Source: Gymnogyps californianus (Eukaryota; Chordata; Aves; Accipitriformes; Cathartidae). Taken from it: a DNA stretch of 64,000 nucleotides. Positions 1-11,700 of the stretch are shown here, one piece after another. The stretch lies in assembly GCF_018139145.2 (NCBI RefSeq), contig NC_059478.1, positions 9,796,001 through 9,860,000 on the forward strand. The letters are read 5' to 3'. How positions within the stretch are numbered: position 1 is the first letter of the stretch; each line of letters begins with the position of its first letter. Below the pieces are notes generated by a model. It ran no database searches and had not been told where the DNA came from. It worked only from the letters and a program-made list of their open reading frames with translations. Both the position numbers and the translations under genes were made by a program.

Positions 1-87
1 TTACTGATAGTTTGTTAGTAGAAAAGGCTTAACAGTGGCATACTGAAGGATATAAATGCCTGTCATGTCAACAACACAGCAGTTCTT

Positions 88-782
88 AGTCCAGACATAG
101 TCATTCCCTCTGCCCTCCGTTGCCAAGATCTCATTTTCTACCTGTTCATGAAGGTGTTAAATTTATTCCTCCTTAAACATACAGAAAAATGAGAATGTGA
201 CAGGTTTATGGGGCGGGGAATGAACAGGTCAGAAAGGCTCAGGAGCCAAAGGAGTACAAATACAGGCAATCAGAGAAGCAGATCTGAATTTGCTTTGAGG
301 AGGTGAAGAAGAGTATGTCAATAAAAAGAAAACAGGCTGTAGCTGAAAATGTTTAGTATGAAAGATATGCTATCATAAGGTGGAGAGCTCAAAGAATGAG
401 GGCACCTCTTGAGTCTTTTCCTGAAATATTGGTAATATTTTGAGGTGATGTAAAGGGGTATAATTACAGTTTTTGTTTGCTTCTTAATTAAGGAAGTACA
501 TTTTGCTATCAGTAAGTAGAAGCTTAAATAATGAACTGTTAACCGTATCTCTCTTTAGTGGAATGCAGCAGATTCCTTGCAACAATTAGAAGTCTTTTTT
601 AATAGTACACACGTTTTAAAAGCTTATGTGCAAAACCTGTGTTTTTGTGTTTGTGTGGTACATACTACAGTGGGGTTCCAATTTTATTGGAATTTTTTCA
701 TTAGAATTACAGCTGCAATGGTGGAATCTCTCCAGCTCAGTCCAGACATGTGGAAAATCTATCTCCTTAAACATACGGAAAA
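88..782 (+). repeat. Possible diverged dispersed repeat pair
   Basis: Two short blocks occur in the same order at both ends of this interval. AGTCCAGACAT is found at 88-98 and 739-749. A 20-bp block starting CTCCTTAAACATAC is found at 169-188 and 763-782 with one mismatch. The spacing between blocks differs (70 versus 13 bases). Two matches in the same order suggest two decayed copies of one repeat, but the family is unknown and the matches are short. Confidence 0.35.
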
Positions 783-844
783 TTCAATCCCATAGTATAT
801 TTTCTGGTTTGATAAAAATTCAGAAGACTATATTTGAAAGTTAT

Positions 845-922
845 CTCTCTGTCTTATTTCCTGCCCCTCTCCCCCCGATCCAACTGAAGAAAAAGAAAGG
901 GAAGAAAAAAAAAAAAAAAGAA
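845..922 (+). repeat. Pyrimidine tract followed by purine tract with A15
   Basis: An almost pure pyrimidine run (about 845-876, C/T-rich) is followed after a few bases by an almost pure purine run (886-922) containing 15 consecutive A residues at 905-919. This is low-complexity sequence. The A run could be the remnant of a retroposon tail, but no recognisable element precedes it. Confidence 0.85.
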
Positions 923-1804
923 TGGGCAACCATGACACTGAGATTAAATATCAGTCCCTCCTTGTTCTGGAATAATAATAAAATGCCTTTAGCATTATTT
1001 CAGTGCAGTAACGGCCTAAAGTTAATTTCAAATTATTCCATTTTATGGTAAAGCAAATTAGACCTAACCCCAGAGAATTCTAATCCATCAGACTACAAGT
1101 GCAAAATACACATTCAGAGAAATGTCCCAACCCCCAACCTTCAGTTGTTGGTCCTATAGAATCAGATTTTTCTTCTGGACTTTTGTAGCTGAGTACACTA
1201 TATCATTTTGATGTTGATGTGATACATAATGCCTGCATCTGCTTTGTAATTGACTTCTAAGGCTTACCTGTGTGGATGAACAAAGCTTGAGAATTTCAAT
1301 GACATTGCTTCTGTTACTGGAATTAAAAGTTTTGCCACAAACACAAATAGGAATATACAGTCTTCCATAAATCATGGTGATAGCTATTCACTTTTATATG
1401 TTAGTAGTGTATTGGGATGGTAGCATTGTAGCACAAATAGTTTAATCTAAAACACAGTAGCTGTTTGTCATTTACATCATGTTATACTATGGCAAAGGAG
1501 CCATTGCTTGCTGTAAGAGCTACATGCTCCTCACATATTTCAGTAATGCTGATGTTAAAAAGGATTACAGTCACCATCTGTACAAAGTCTGTACAAATCT
1601 ATAGGAGCTCAATGTGTTTAGGCTCCGTAGAGAAATGATTGTCTTTTTCTGAAGTGATTTTGATAGCAAGTCAAAATAATTGTGTTTCTTCTCAAGAGTC
1701 CCGTGCCTGTCATGAAGGCTTTTATTATCTAGGAATTGACAGCCTACTGTTGGTCACCCAGTATCTCAATGCACTTGGTGCACATACAGAATCATTGAAC
1801 ATTG

Positions 1805-1818
1805 CAAGCTCGAGCTTG
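1805..1818. repeat. 14-bp perfect palindrome
   Basis: CAAGCTCGAGCTTG equals its own reverse complement. It lies about 55 bases before a second near-palindrome. No known element contains it that I can recognise, so it is recorded as a structural site only. Confidence 0.8.
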
Positions 1819-1872
1819 ACAGCGCAAAACGTAGGAATTTGGCCATATTCTGATTGAACTGGAGTTTGTGGC

Positions 1873-1887
1873 CTGGCCTGAGGCCAG
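1873..1887. repeat. 7-bp inverted repeat with 1-nt loop
   Basis: CTGGCCT and AGGCCAG face each other around a single G. It is short enough to be chance and is listed because of the palindrome just upstream. Confidence 0.6.
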
Positions 1888-4213
1888 TGGCAAGCTTCGG
1901 TAAAAGTGGGATGATCCTAAAGAGGAAATTGGTGCCCAAAACAATGGCTTAGTAGGCATGACTCTTTCCCTTGCCCAGAGCTTTTTGGAGTCTCCTGGTT
2001 TCTACTTTGTTCTTTCTTAGCTCTTGGGATTTTGAGCCTGTCAACATGCTAGCACTGAAGGGCTACAGTAGTTGGTATTGCCTGTTATAAAGGGAAAAGG
2101 TTTGAATTTAGGAGGTGCTGACTGGTCATGGTGCCACAAATGTTAAAAAGGCTACACTGGGTTGCGAATGGCCAGTGTGTGCTCTGTATGCAGCTGGTAC
2201 CTTCTCGGTATTCCCCAAGTTTGAGAAGGATTTATTGTAGTCTAGATGGCTCTCAGGTATTACAAAACTTACTAATAAAGACAAGACCATAGCTTCTCTT
2301 GTTCTTGAGTAGAGAATGTAAATTAAATGTGATTCAACCTGTTAATATTTATTGTGAATAATTATATCTGTCTCTAACAGTGAATGTTTGAGACAGCAGG
2401 ATTCCAGAGTTGGCTGGCATTCTTGCTGTAGTCAGGTGTTTAAAGATACTTGAATGAATTATCTATCACTTAACAGGATTGCTCTGTTGCTTTATTACTG
2501 TCTGTCTCAAATGCAATTTGGAGTAGCAGCTAAAGAAGTAAAGGAAAGAACACAAGCTAGATACTTATTGGTATAAGTCAGTATAGATTTTTGACTCCAA
2601 CAAACTTGCATATATTAACGAATACCAAGGGATACATGTGTCTACTGTAAGCTTCCTCCTCCTTAATAGTCATCTCACTCCTTTAATAATTAAGAAGCAG
2701 TAATTGTGATTAACACTAGGTTCCAATTGACTGAAGTGTCATTGATGCCTAGAACCTTTGGGATGTGGGCTGTGTCTCTGCTAACTGCTTGCCAGCCAGA
2801 GAACTGTTTTCCAAAATTTGGTAGCTGGCAACCCAAATCTTCTGACTCTTTTGCAGATTGGTCGCTTTCACTCTGCCCTCTGTGCTTCCTACTGCTGTTG
2901 CTGGATGATACGGCTCTGCGTATTCTGATCTCATGCCTCCATGTAAGGAGTATGCCTTGGCTCACAATACTTTTTAATTATTTTTCCTATGATGCTAGCC
3001 TTTGTTTCTTAGTGGAATGAAGTGCTGTTGAGACTTGTATTTATCACTTAAGACCGATTTTAGCGGAAGGGAAAATCTTAATGACTCCCAATGATAAATG
3101 TTACTGTAATACAGGAAGCGACAGAATGATCAACTATAGAATTTATATCTATTAATAAAACATGTAGCTCTAAATACTTTAAAATATGGCGTTTTATTAG
3201 GGTGACAACATGAGTATATACATGCAGTTATCAGGAGTCTGTTTAGAAAAAAATATAACTGACCAAAGATTTGGTGATGCTCCATGACTATTTTCTTGTT
3301 TAGTAAGAGTTTTCTATGATTTTTAATGTGCATTTTCTTTTTTATCCTTTCTTTCTTTTTGTAAGTTTGTTGGTATGCACAGCCAAGTTTAAACATCCTT
3401 TCCTAATTTCTAGATCTTAGAGTGAAAATTCTTTTGGCACCTCACGACATCTTACTCAGTAAAATTATTTTATAGTGTATGACAACAGCTCCCTTAAATA
3501 AGTTGGTAGAAAGGCAAATGAAACACAAGTCATCTGATCCTGCTTAGCAATTACTAGGAGAATGGCTATCTTGATGTAAAGTAGTGGAATACTGAATCAT
3601 TTAATAAAATTAAATTTGTAATTTATTAGTTAGAATTATATTCAAGTTGCTATAAAAATACTAAACTTACTTTATATCAGCTTTCTTTAGTATATCTCAG
3701 TAGAAATTATTGCTGCTGCCTGTATGTATGTAAGTGTAGTTCCTTTCCTTTTGATCTGATAGTGATTTCCTTTTGGTACTTTGTAATGTTAAATATTGGC
3801 CAGAACTTTTATGTAAGAAGAGGTGGTATTTCTTGAAGTGCCATTTCACCGTGAACTGCTTTGAGAACTCAGTTAATGTGACATGTTGAGCAAAACTTAA
3901 AATCTTATTATAATACTAGACAGTTTCTTAAGTGAAGGTTGTACACAATTTTTTATCTGGAAAGGCTCGTATAGCTGCTTATTGAACTGTATACTCAGCT
4001 CTGTAGACTCTGTCAGGTGCTGTAATCACATGAGAAAGTACGTCTGCTTATATGTTTGACACACAGTTATACATCTGGTAACATAAGGGAAGTCAGATCC
4101 TTCTAGCTGTCACATGCACAGCCATCCTGGGGAGTGAACATTGGACTTCTCTGTGCAAACCAAGCAGCCTCTGATTTTGTGACTAGTGCATGTGTGCACT
4201 CTCTTTGCACCAA

Positions 4214-4253
4214 CAAGCATTAATCTATCACACCAAGCATTGATCTATCACAT
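4214..4253 (+). repeat. 20-bp tandem duplication
   Basis: Two adjacent 20-base copies (4214-4233 and 4234-4253), each beginning CAAGCATT, differ at two positions. This is a simple local duplication with some later divergence and has no coding content. Confidence 0.85.
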
Positions 4254-6247
4254 GGCTTAATGGTGATTAGACACTCAATGAGCATCTCTCCCGTGATGGA
4301 GGAGGGACCACAGATCCCAGGGCAGATTCTGAGAGACAAGTTGTTCTCGTAAGCAGAATCCATCTTGTAGGCTGTATGCTTGTTTATGGTTTAAATCAAA
4401 CTTGTCTAAAAGCTAAAATAGGCAACTTGACTCAACCCACTGAAAGGCTTCAACACAAGCGATTTGACTAGGATTTAAGAAAAATCTAAATTGACAGCAG
4501 TTATTTAAAGTTATTTTTGTGTTGCCACAGTCATCTTCAATGTTATGTGAAGGAAGAAGATGAACTTCTACATGGATGAATTTGGTTCTTGTGCTCAAAT
4601 CTCATATTTTAAGAGGTGTCCATCCAATATAACCAGTTTCTTATTTTGGATACACTTCTCTGGCAGCATCAATACAGTGGGCCTCCTCCTGGGATATGCT
4701 TTTCTGATGGTTTTGAATAGTACTCCATAAAAGGAGAGAATGAAGCTTACTTATGTGCATACACATATGGATGTTAGTGTTTTTCATAAAGGTTAATTTT
4801 TATATAAACTTTCTCAGCTTTAAGGAAAAGGCACTAGGAAAAGATATGACCAAATTGGTATTCCTGAACATGCTCTATCAATAATGTCGTTCTCACCTAT
4901 ACATGTCCTCTTAGAATATGTGTTTCTTGAAGCAGAAATTTAGACCCCCATTTTAAGTGACACCGAATGATTTCAACACAGCAGCTGGATGTAGGAAAGC
5001 CATTGTTCGGAGAATTGCCAGCTCTGAGAAAGCAACGGTACGTTGCTGCCTTGCCTGTGAAATTGGCAGAATTACAAGGTACAGGCTTGATAACCAGAAC
5101 TTTGCTACAGTCAGCTTATTTCCTTTTGTGTCCATGATTACTGGCAGAATGCAGGCTTCAGTTAGTCCTCTGTGTGTGTTATGATTTGCCCAAATAGGCT
5201 GAAAGAGGTTCTGGCTCGTCAGATAAGAATCAAAGTGTTAGAACATTGTTATGTGTATCTTTGCACTTGTTATTTGTGAACTATTATCTTTGTGTATAAC
5301 CGAAGTACAAGGGTGTAAAACCTTATCTTTTTTACATCTTAAATAGGCACCAGATAGTTGTCAGAAGCTAATATATAAAATGTATTGGATTCACAGGGAC
5401 CTGATGTTATGGTTGTCATTTTTTAATGACTTGGCTCAATCTCTTTAGTCTGTCCGAATAAAGGCTTTTCTTCAACTGAGAGTCTGTTGAATGCAATTTC
5501 CGTTTTTGTTGTTGATGCTTAGTTATGAGAATTTTCTCATACATTTGTCCCTATGGTTTTTTGCAGTGTATATGAGGAGATGGCATGTTCTCTAGCAGAA
5601 AGTTTTATGCCAAGTCTTTATAAAGACTCACATTTTTAATGTGAAGAATAGCTTCAGATAAAAATCTGTTGTTGATTTATTCCCTTGTCTTGTTTTTGGC
5701 TCCTATCTCTGACTAGAGCAATAGCCTTGTTCAGTACTATTTTGTTCTCTGTTTTAAAACTACAGACAAGTGCTGCTGGTGTTCTCCAATTTTTCTTTTG
5801 CTTTATAAGTTTGAGTTGATTATGACCAACATATAAAATGTGTTCTGACTCAATTAAGCTTTCAATTCAAAATATTTTTTTTTAAAAAACCAATGAAAAG
5901 AAATCATAATAAAAAAATTTCAGACTCAGTAGGGAGTTTAATTATTTTTGTCTTTTTCAGTAATTTATTCACCAGTTGGAGTCTTCTCTATAAAGAATCT
6001 TGATTGAAATACTGCCTGATTTCTTAGCTGGAATTCAGCAAGTGAAATATGTATCAGGGAAGATCAGGAACAACAAGAAAGATTGATTTTAGGAAAACAC
6101 ATGGTAAGAAAAGTGATCAAAGGACATGTATTGCAATTGTGATTCTTCCATAAACCTGAGGTTTATTCTTGGTAATATAGACAGGAGTGAGAGGACAAAC
6201 TGTGCTTTCCAAACTTGCTGAAAATATTTAACCAGATTCTCTCATTT

Positions 6248-6776
6248 ATTTTGTTCCATAGGTGTCATCCGCAAACTTCAGGAGTGTGCCATCTCATAGC
6301 CATAAGTCTTTCTCCAGCTTATGTTGTAAGAGATAAGGATATTAAATGGGAAGGATCTGAGTACGGACCCCTGTGGTTCTGCACTTGTTATCAGTGTGCA
6401 GGTAGAGTATGAGCCACTAATCACTACGCTCTGAATCTAATCAACCAACCAGCTTTTTACCCATTTGGCTGACCACCCAGGTAGACCATATCATCTTAAC
6501 TTAAACGTGGGAATACTGTGAGAGATAGTGTTGAAAGCCTTGCTAAACTTGGGATAAATGATGTTCACTGCTCTCTCCGTCTACGCAAATTCAATCATTT
6601 TATCATAAAAGGCAACCAGATTGGTCAGGCATGACTTACCCTTTACAAATCCATTCCGGTTGTATCCAATCACTATACCAGTTGTGTGCCCAGAAATGTG
6701 TTCCCAGGGATTGAAATCATGCTGACTTGCTTATAATTCTCTGGGTTGATCTTTCATGAATTTTCCCCAAATCTCA
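6248..6776 (-). mobile_element. Decayed CR1 LINE fragment (reverse transcriptase region)
   Basis: Read on the minus strand, this stretch translates into pieces of the CR1 ORF2 reverse transcriptase. In order from high to low coordinates they are NGFVKGKSCLTNL near 6617-6660, FSKAFNTISH near 6518-6550, PQGSVL at 6359-6376 and KFADDT at 6261-6278. The last contains the FADD catalytic box of the polymerase. The copy is dead. There is an in-frame TAG between the first two pieces, and the motif-A aspartates of the usual YLDFSKAFD are replaced (PKFSKAFN). PQGSVL shares a frame with FSKAF, whereas FADD is in a different frame, so at least one indel separates them. Both the 5' and 3' ends of the element are missing. 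CR1 is the dominant LINE of birds and other sauropsids. Subfamily cannot be set by eye. Confidence 0.9.
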
Positions 6777-8637
6777 GGTATTTCAGTCCTCAATAACTGA
6801 AAGTGAAATATGTCAACATGTACACTTATTGATGTTTTGGTTTTAATAAGGGAAAATTAAAAAGAATTCTTGATGCAGTTTTTTCACAATGTGTATCAGA
6901 AAATGATTTTGCTCTTAAATATGCTGCCCAGGATAATATATAACAATCTTGGGTGATTTCATCAACCTGTGGAGGGAGTACTCCCTCTATGGGATATGCA
7001 ACCATCTGCTTTTATTTGGCCAGACATTCATTATAAGCACCACATAATACTTTTGCATTTATTCATTCTACTGTGTTTTGCCTTCATTTGTTAGTCTGGC
7101 AAAGGACTTTAATATCAGATTCTCAAAGGAAGGTGTTTGGCTCTGTAATAGCTGTTCCTCAATCACCTGGATTTGGTAGATTTTTCAGAAACAAATACTT
7201 CTAATGAGAAAAGTGAATTGATTCTTTATCCCGTTGCTGATCTGCATGGTTTCTTAACTTGTATTGCTATAGCAATAGCCGACAAATGGAATTCTCACTG
7301 AAAATATTACTAGTTTGTGCCGGAACCAAGGTCTTTAAAAGCTGATCTTGAGAAAGTTTATTTTATTTCTCAGTTGTTTTAATGAATTTATGCAAATCAG
7401 AATCAAAATAAATAGTTTTTACATATCAATGTGTTCATGAGAGAGCACAGAAAGTTTCCTTCTGGTATTTAAAATGCAATCAATTTCTCATTGCTGAGTG
7501 AAGTTCACAATCTTTGTATCAAGGGGGGGGATGACAAATGGACCAATGCATACTCTTAGTTGCCTTCATTTGTGATGCATTGGTCAAGCTATGAATCAGT
7601 TCCTGAGGAGCTAAAGGATGTCTTAGCATTGTGTATTTAAAATATCTAATTTTCTGTATCCACGCATTGTGTTCGTGGTTTGAGAGGTGATGATGGAAAA
7701 AGCGACAAACTCTAAAAATAAATAAATATCTTTAATATCTCATCTTGGAAGTTGCTTTGGTTCTACTGATGAAGTGTGTTCTAAACATGAGCACAGATTC
7801 TTTTGTCTTAGCTGTATTATCTTGCTGTCCTTAACAGGAGTAAGCCTTAGATTGTAAAATGCACACCAGGAGAAGATCAACTCAGTACAGTATTCTGAGT
7901 AGTTATTTCTCACTGTCCTACTTTGTGATAGTGATAGTATGAATCTCTCTGTTGTCTGTTTCAGAAGAGGAACAAGCTTACGCACTGCATTTCAAATGGC
8001 AAATAACTTTATTTCAACTCTTAGGCTAGTGAGCTTTAAGACCTGCTTATAAATTCTTCCTGCGCTTTCATTGCCATATGGTGCTGTAATGGTTTTTGAC
8101 CTGAAGTGACCTTACTAGAAATCATACCGAATATGTCAGTGATTATGAACCAGAAATTCAGGAAGAGAATGGTAGGGCTAAATTGCTTCTGATTTTTATT
8201 GGCTTGAACTTCTGCTTAAGGATAATTTAAGTCAGTTATGAATAATTAATTGAAACTGTTATTTCTGATATATCTTAAAGAATAAATCTCTGAGATAGCA
8301 AAGTAAGGAAAATGATTACTGTTTGGGTGGCTGGTGTGGGACATAAGACATGTTCCAGGCCACGATATCAAGGTAAAACAGAGTGTGTCGTGATAATGGT
8401 TTTGTAGGGATTGTGTGTCAACTCTGGGTTCTGTTTCCAAAACTGTCACAGGCATAGATGATCAAATTGCAGTTAGGTTACATTGATATAAACTAGGATT
8501 AATCCTTTAATACAACCCAAAATACAAATATTATTTAGCTAGAATGCTACTTAGGGCAAGGAATTCAATGCTTTGTCCTTGATATTGTTCTCATATTTGG
8601 ATAAGGGAGAAATTTAAAAAAAACATTTGCTGTAGGT
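6777..8637. other. Non-coding stretch
   Basis: No gene or recognisable mobile element is seen. It has an 8-base G run at 7523-7530 and otherwise unique AT-rich sequence with frequent stops in all frames. Confidence 0.75.
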
Positions 8638-8736
8638 CACAATCTGATCTCAGTTATTTTGGTGTAAAACTGGAATAAGTCGTCTTTGTATAAATGGAAT
8701 TACTGAAATTTTATATTGCTGTGAGTTGAATTTTAC
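8638..8736. repeat. Probable ancient palindromic (MITE-like) amniote repeat
   Basis: The left part contains AATCTGATCTCAGTTA, then GGTGTAAAACTGGAATAA. The right part contains GGAATTACTG and GTGAGTTGAATTTTACC, which roughly mirrors the left arm when reverse-complemented. I recall this arrangement (a 'tctgatctcagttacac-tggtgtaaat' arm facing a mirrored arm) from an old, very widespread palindromic repeat in birds, crocodilians and turtles. The name is uncertain and the copy is heavily diverged. No coding content. Confidence 0.5.
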
Positions 8737-11700
8737 CCTGCCTCTAAACTATTCTTGCTAAAGATTGGAAAGTATTAAATAGAATAAGTAGGTCACACAA
8801 GTGGGATGATACTGCCCCTTATCTTTAAACAATATTCTAATTTGACTCTAGCGCAACGAAAAGAAATGAATACTGTATATGCTCCCATGTGAGCTGTCGG
8901 AAAAATAAAACTGAATATTCTCTAAATCAGCTTTTCCATGGACAACTGCTTCATCATCATTAGTATGTATATCCTTATTAATATCTAGGCCACTCAGTTA
9001 TGAGACCCTAGACTGCAGCTTTTCATAATGTACAACTACTCCCATCATTTTCAGCAGGATTGTATGCATGACCTATCACAGAATGAACACTTGATATATT
9101 TCTCTGAGTCTTCCCAAAGTGTTCTTTTGAAATAAGGGCTAAGAATAAATGTATCCATCTGTTTAGAAAGTTGCATTTCTGCATAGTGTGGGGATCCTTG
9201 CCAACTGTTTTACTTAGCCTAGCTGTGTGTGAAAGGACTGGTCACTGCAAGGTGTCTGGGAATTTGGAATTGAGACAGTTTGACAGATGAGGACAGACAC
9301 AGAAACCTTCTAAGGCAATATCTAAGCGTTAGGATCAGATTATAAATAAATGCTTCTAAATTCTGTAATTGCCCAGTTTATAAATGTATTCCATTTTCAG
9401 TCTTTGACCAAGTCTGGAAAATTTTAAAGCTGTTTACAGACCACTCACAAATAGTCTCTTCATGTGGTTGAAAAATTTAGCTCAGGACCAGATGTTCCTT
9501 CATAAATAAGAAGTAGTATACATAAGAGTGGAATAGAGATGAATGTAGACAGGTTTGCAGGGTAAGGCTAGGGGAAACCAATATAGAGGTGACTATTGTA
9601 AGCGCCGGTTACTTATGGAAAGAATAACATAATACAGTGTAGACTGTACTAGTCTGAGTGATTGACTGCAGTGACAGCAGCTATAAATGGAGGATTCAGC
9701 CCATTGTTCAATGCCAGGTGGAATTTGAGATATAAGTTTCTGGGATGGGATTGGCCTTATGAGGTTTGGAGTTTTTCAATATGTTAAAAATGCCAAGTGA
9801 TTTCTTTTATTCCACAAATTTCTAGGATCCTATATCCAGAGTAATAAGAAATACTATTCCTTGGTCTTAGTAACTACATTATTAACTACAACTCTGTCAA
9901 AGAAGGTGGAGGGGGGGAATAAATGAAAAAGTCAGCCAAGCAGTAAACACTGCTTATTGAGAAACACTTTCTCTATAGGCATGTCTGGAGAGATCTTGAT
10001 GAAGATGGTATTTTAAGAGGTTTTTTGTGGTGAAAGAACTCTTCCATAAGTAAAATAAAACCGAATTATGCTGTTCCTAAACCCAGCAGCACATCCTAGT
10101 GCTGTGTAACTAGACTTGCTTATTGATAAAGCAGTGTAACTTCTCTAAGAAATGGAGAAACCTGTTTTCATTATCTTGGCTAACATAAAATATATGTTAA
10201 TAGATAAAAGTAGATGATCCTAACCAGGTCTTTAGAAACAAAGGAAGCTCTTCAGTTTCTTCAAGTGAGTCAAGACACTGGTCTTGAGACAAGCATGTTG
10301 GTTAATCTTAAAGAATTCAAAACTGAAATTAAATCTTACAGTTCTCTGTTTATCGGGATTAGTCAATGTGCGCTTTCTAGGCATGCATAGTCTAAACAAT
10401 CTAAATCGTGATGGAAATATTTTTAAAATCTTTGAATTGTAAAAGGATTTTAAAAAAATCACTTTTTGTATAGATTATTGCAAACTCTTATCTTCCTAAA
10501 ATTTCCTGGTACAGCCTGCTTGAAGCTCTTTTTGTGCCTTTTCTGGTTAGGTGCCGTCATCCTGTGTTAAACAACTTGTTCTAAAGCACAACTATTCTTA
10601 AGTAAGCATATTGTGTTTCATGTGATGAGTCAAATACAGTCATGAGACAGAATGTTCTGTTGTTGAGTCACAGCTGAAGAAAATATGCAGATGGTTAATA
10701 CAAAAATCTTAATTGTTAGAATACTGCAAAACATAAAGTAAAGAGGATGTAACATCGGTTTGAGAATTCTGTTCAGTACAGCCTCAACTGTAAATGCTTT
10801 TCAAGTTATGGGATGGTGGTACATTCATTTGTAGCAAGCACATTGCACTTAAGACATAAAACTCACTGTTTTATTGTGAAAGCGACCAGGACCTGTCAGT
10901 TCTACTCTTTTTAAGGTATTTTGAAGGGTTTATCTTCACTGTATGGGTATGTATATGTAATTGTACTGTAAATCTTGAGCCTCAGTATCCCATTTACACG
11001 CAGTTTTCCGGTGATTTCTCTCTCCTGGTTGGTTTGGTTTTTAGTACTTATTTTACTGTGTTTTGTTACAAAAGCGCCTCCATCATTTGTTTTCTCTTTT
11101 TCCGTGGTGGCTACATTTTGTTAGTATGCTGGTGGTGTTTGCACTGTTCCCACAACTCAAGAATCAGACTCTTGTTGTGTGGTAAGATGACGATATATGG
11201 CTTGTGAACCAAGCATCAAATAAAATTAGTTTAAGATAGAGCTACAGCAAGAATGGACTTTCTTACAGGTGTCTTTCACAACTTAGCCGTTTTCTCAGGA
11301 GCACAAGCTGCAGTGTGTCAGAGCTGGGCCTAGGACTCTTGGTACATTGGCAGCTGAACTCAGGAAGGTTATGAAGAGGGCTGTGGAGAAACAGAGTTAC
11401 AGGAAGGACAATACCTATGTTGTTCCTAGGAAGCCCTTCCAGCTTTCATATCATCCTGAGCAATTAAAAAAACATTGCTCTCTATTGAAAAGCCATAATT
11501 TATCTCCCTGTGTAAACATTTAAGCAGTAGGACTGACAAAAATTATTTTTAAAGATACCATCATGTTTTTAATTATGTATATTGTAACTTAGGATATTCA
11601 GACATTACAGCCTTTGAGTTTTCAATCTATTTACAAACTCTTATTTTGTGTAGCATTTTTTTCTCCTGCAGGACTTGCCTGTTGAAGTGATTTTTTTCCT

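Larger units (their letters stand above)
1..6247. other. AT-rich non-coding stretch
   Basis: I see no gene here. Open frames are short, unrelated to known families and overlap on opposite strands (for example about 90-100 codons on both strands near 2.7-3.0 kb). The stretch holds the tracts, palindromes and tandem duplication listed separately. It also has short inverted repeats at 676-692 (7-bp arms, 3-nt loop) and 5031-5047 (7-bp arms, 3-nt loop). A minus-strand donor-like CAG|GTAAGC lies at 1265-1270 without a convincing partner. Confidence 0.8.

Noticed and set aside
1154..1375. Minus-strand reading containing CVCGKTF, resembling a zinc-finger start
   Set aside because: Only one C-x-C pair is present, with no paired histidines or finger linker, so it is not a C2H2 finger.
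9037..9068. Possible third copy of an ancient palindromic repeat
   Set aside because: Only about 30 bases of partial resemblance (CTACTCCCATCATTTTCAGC), too little to call.
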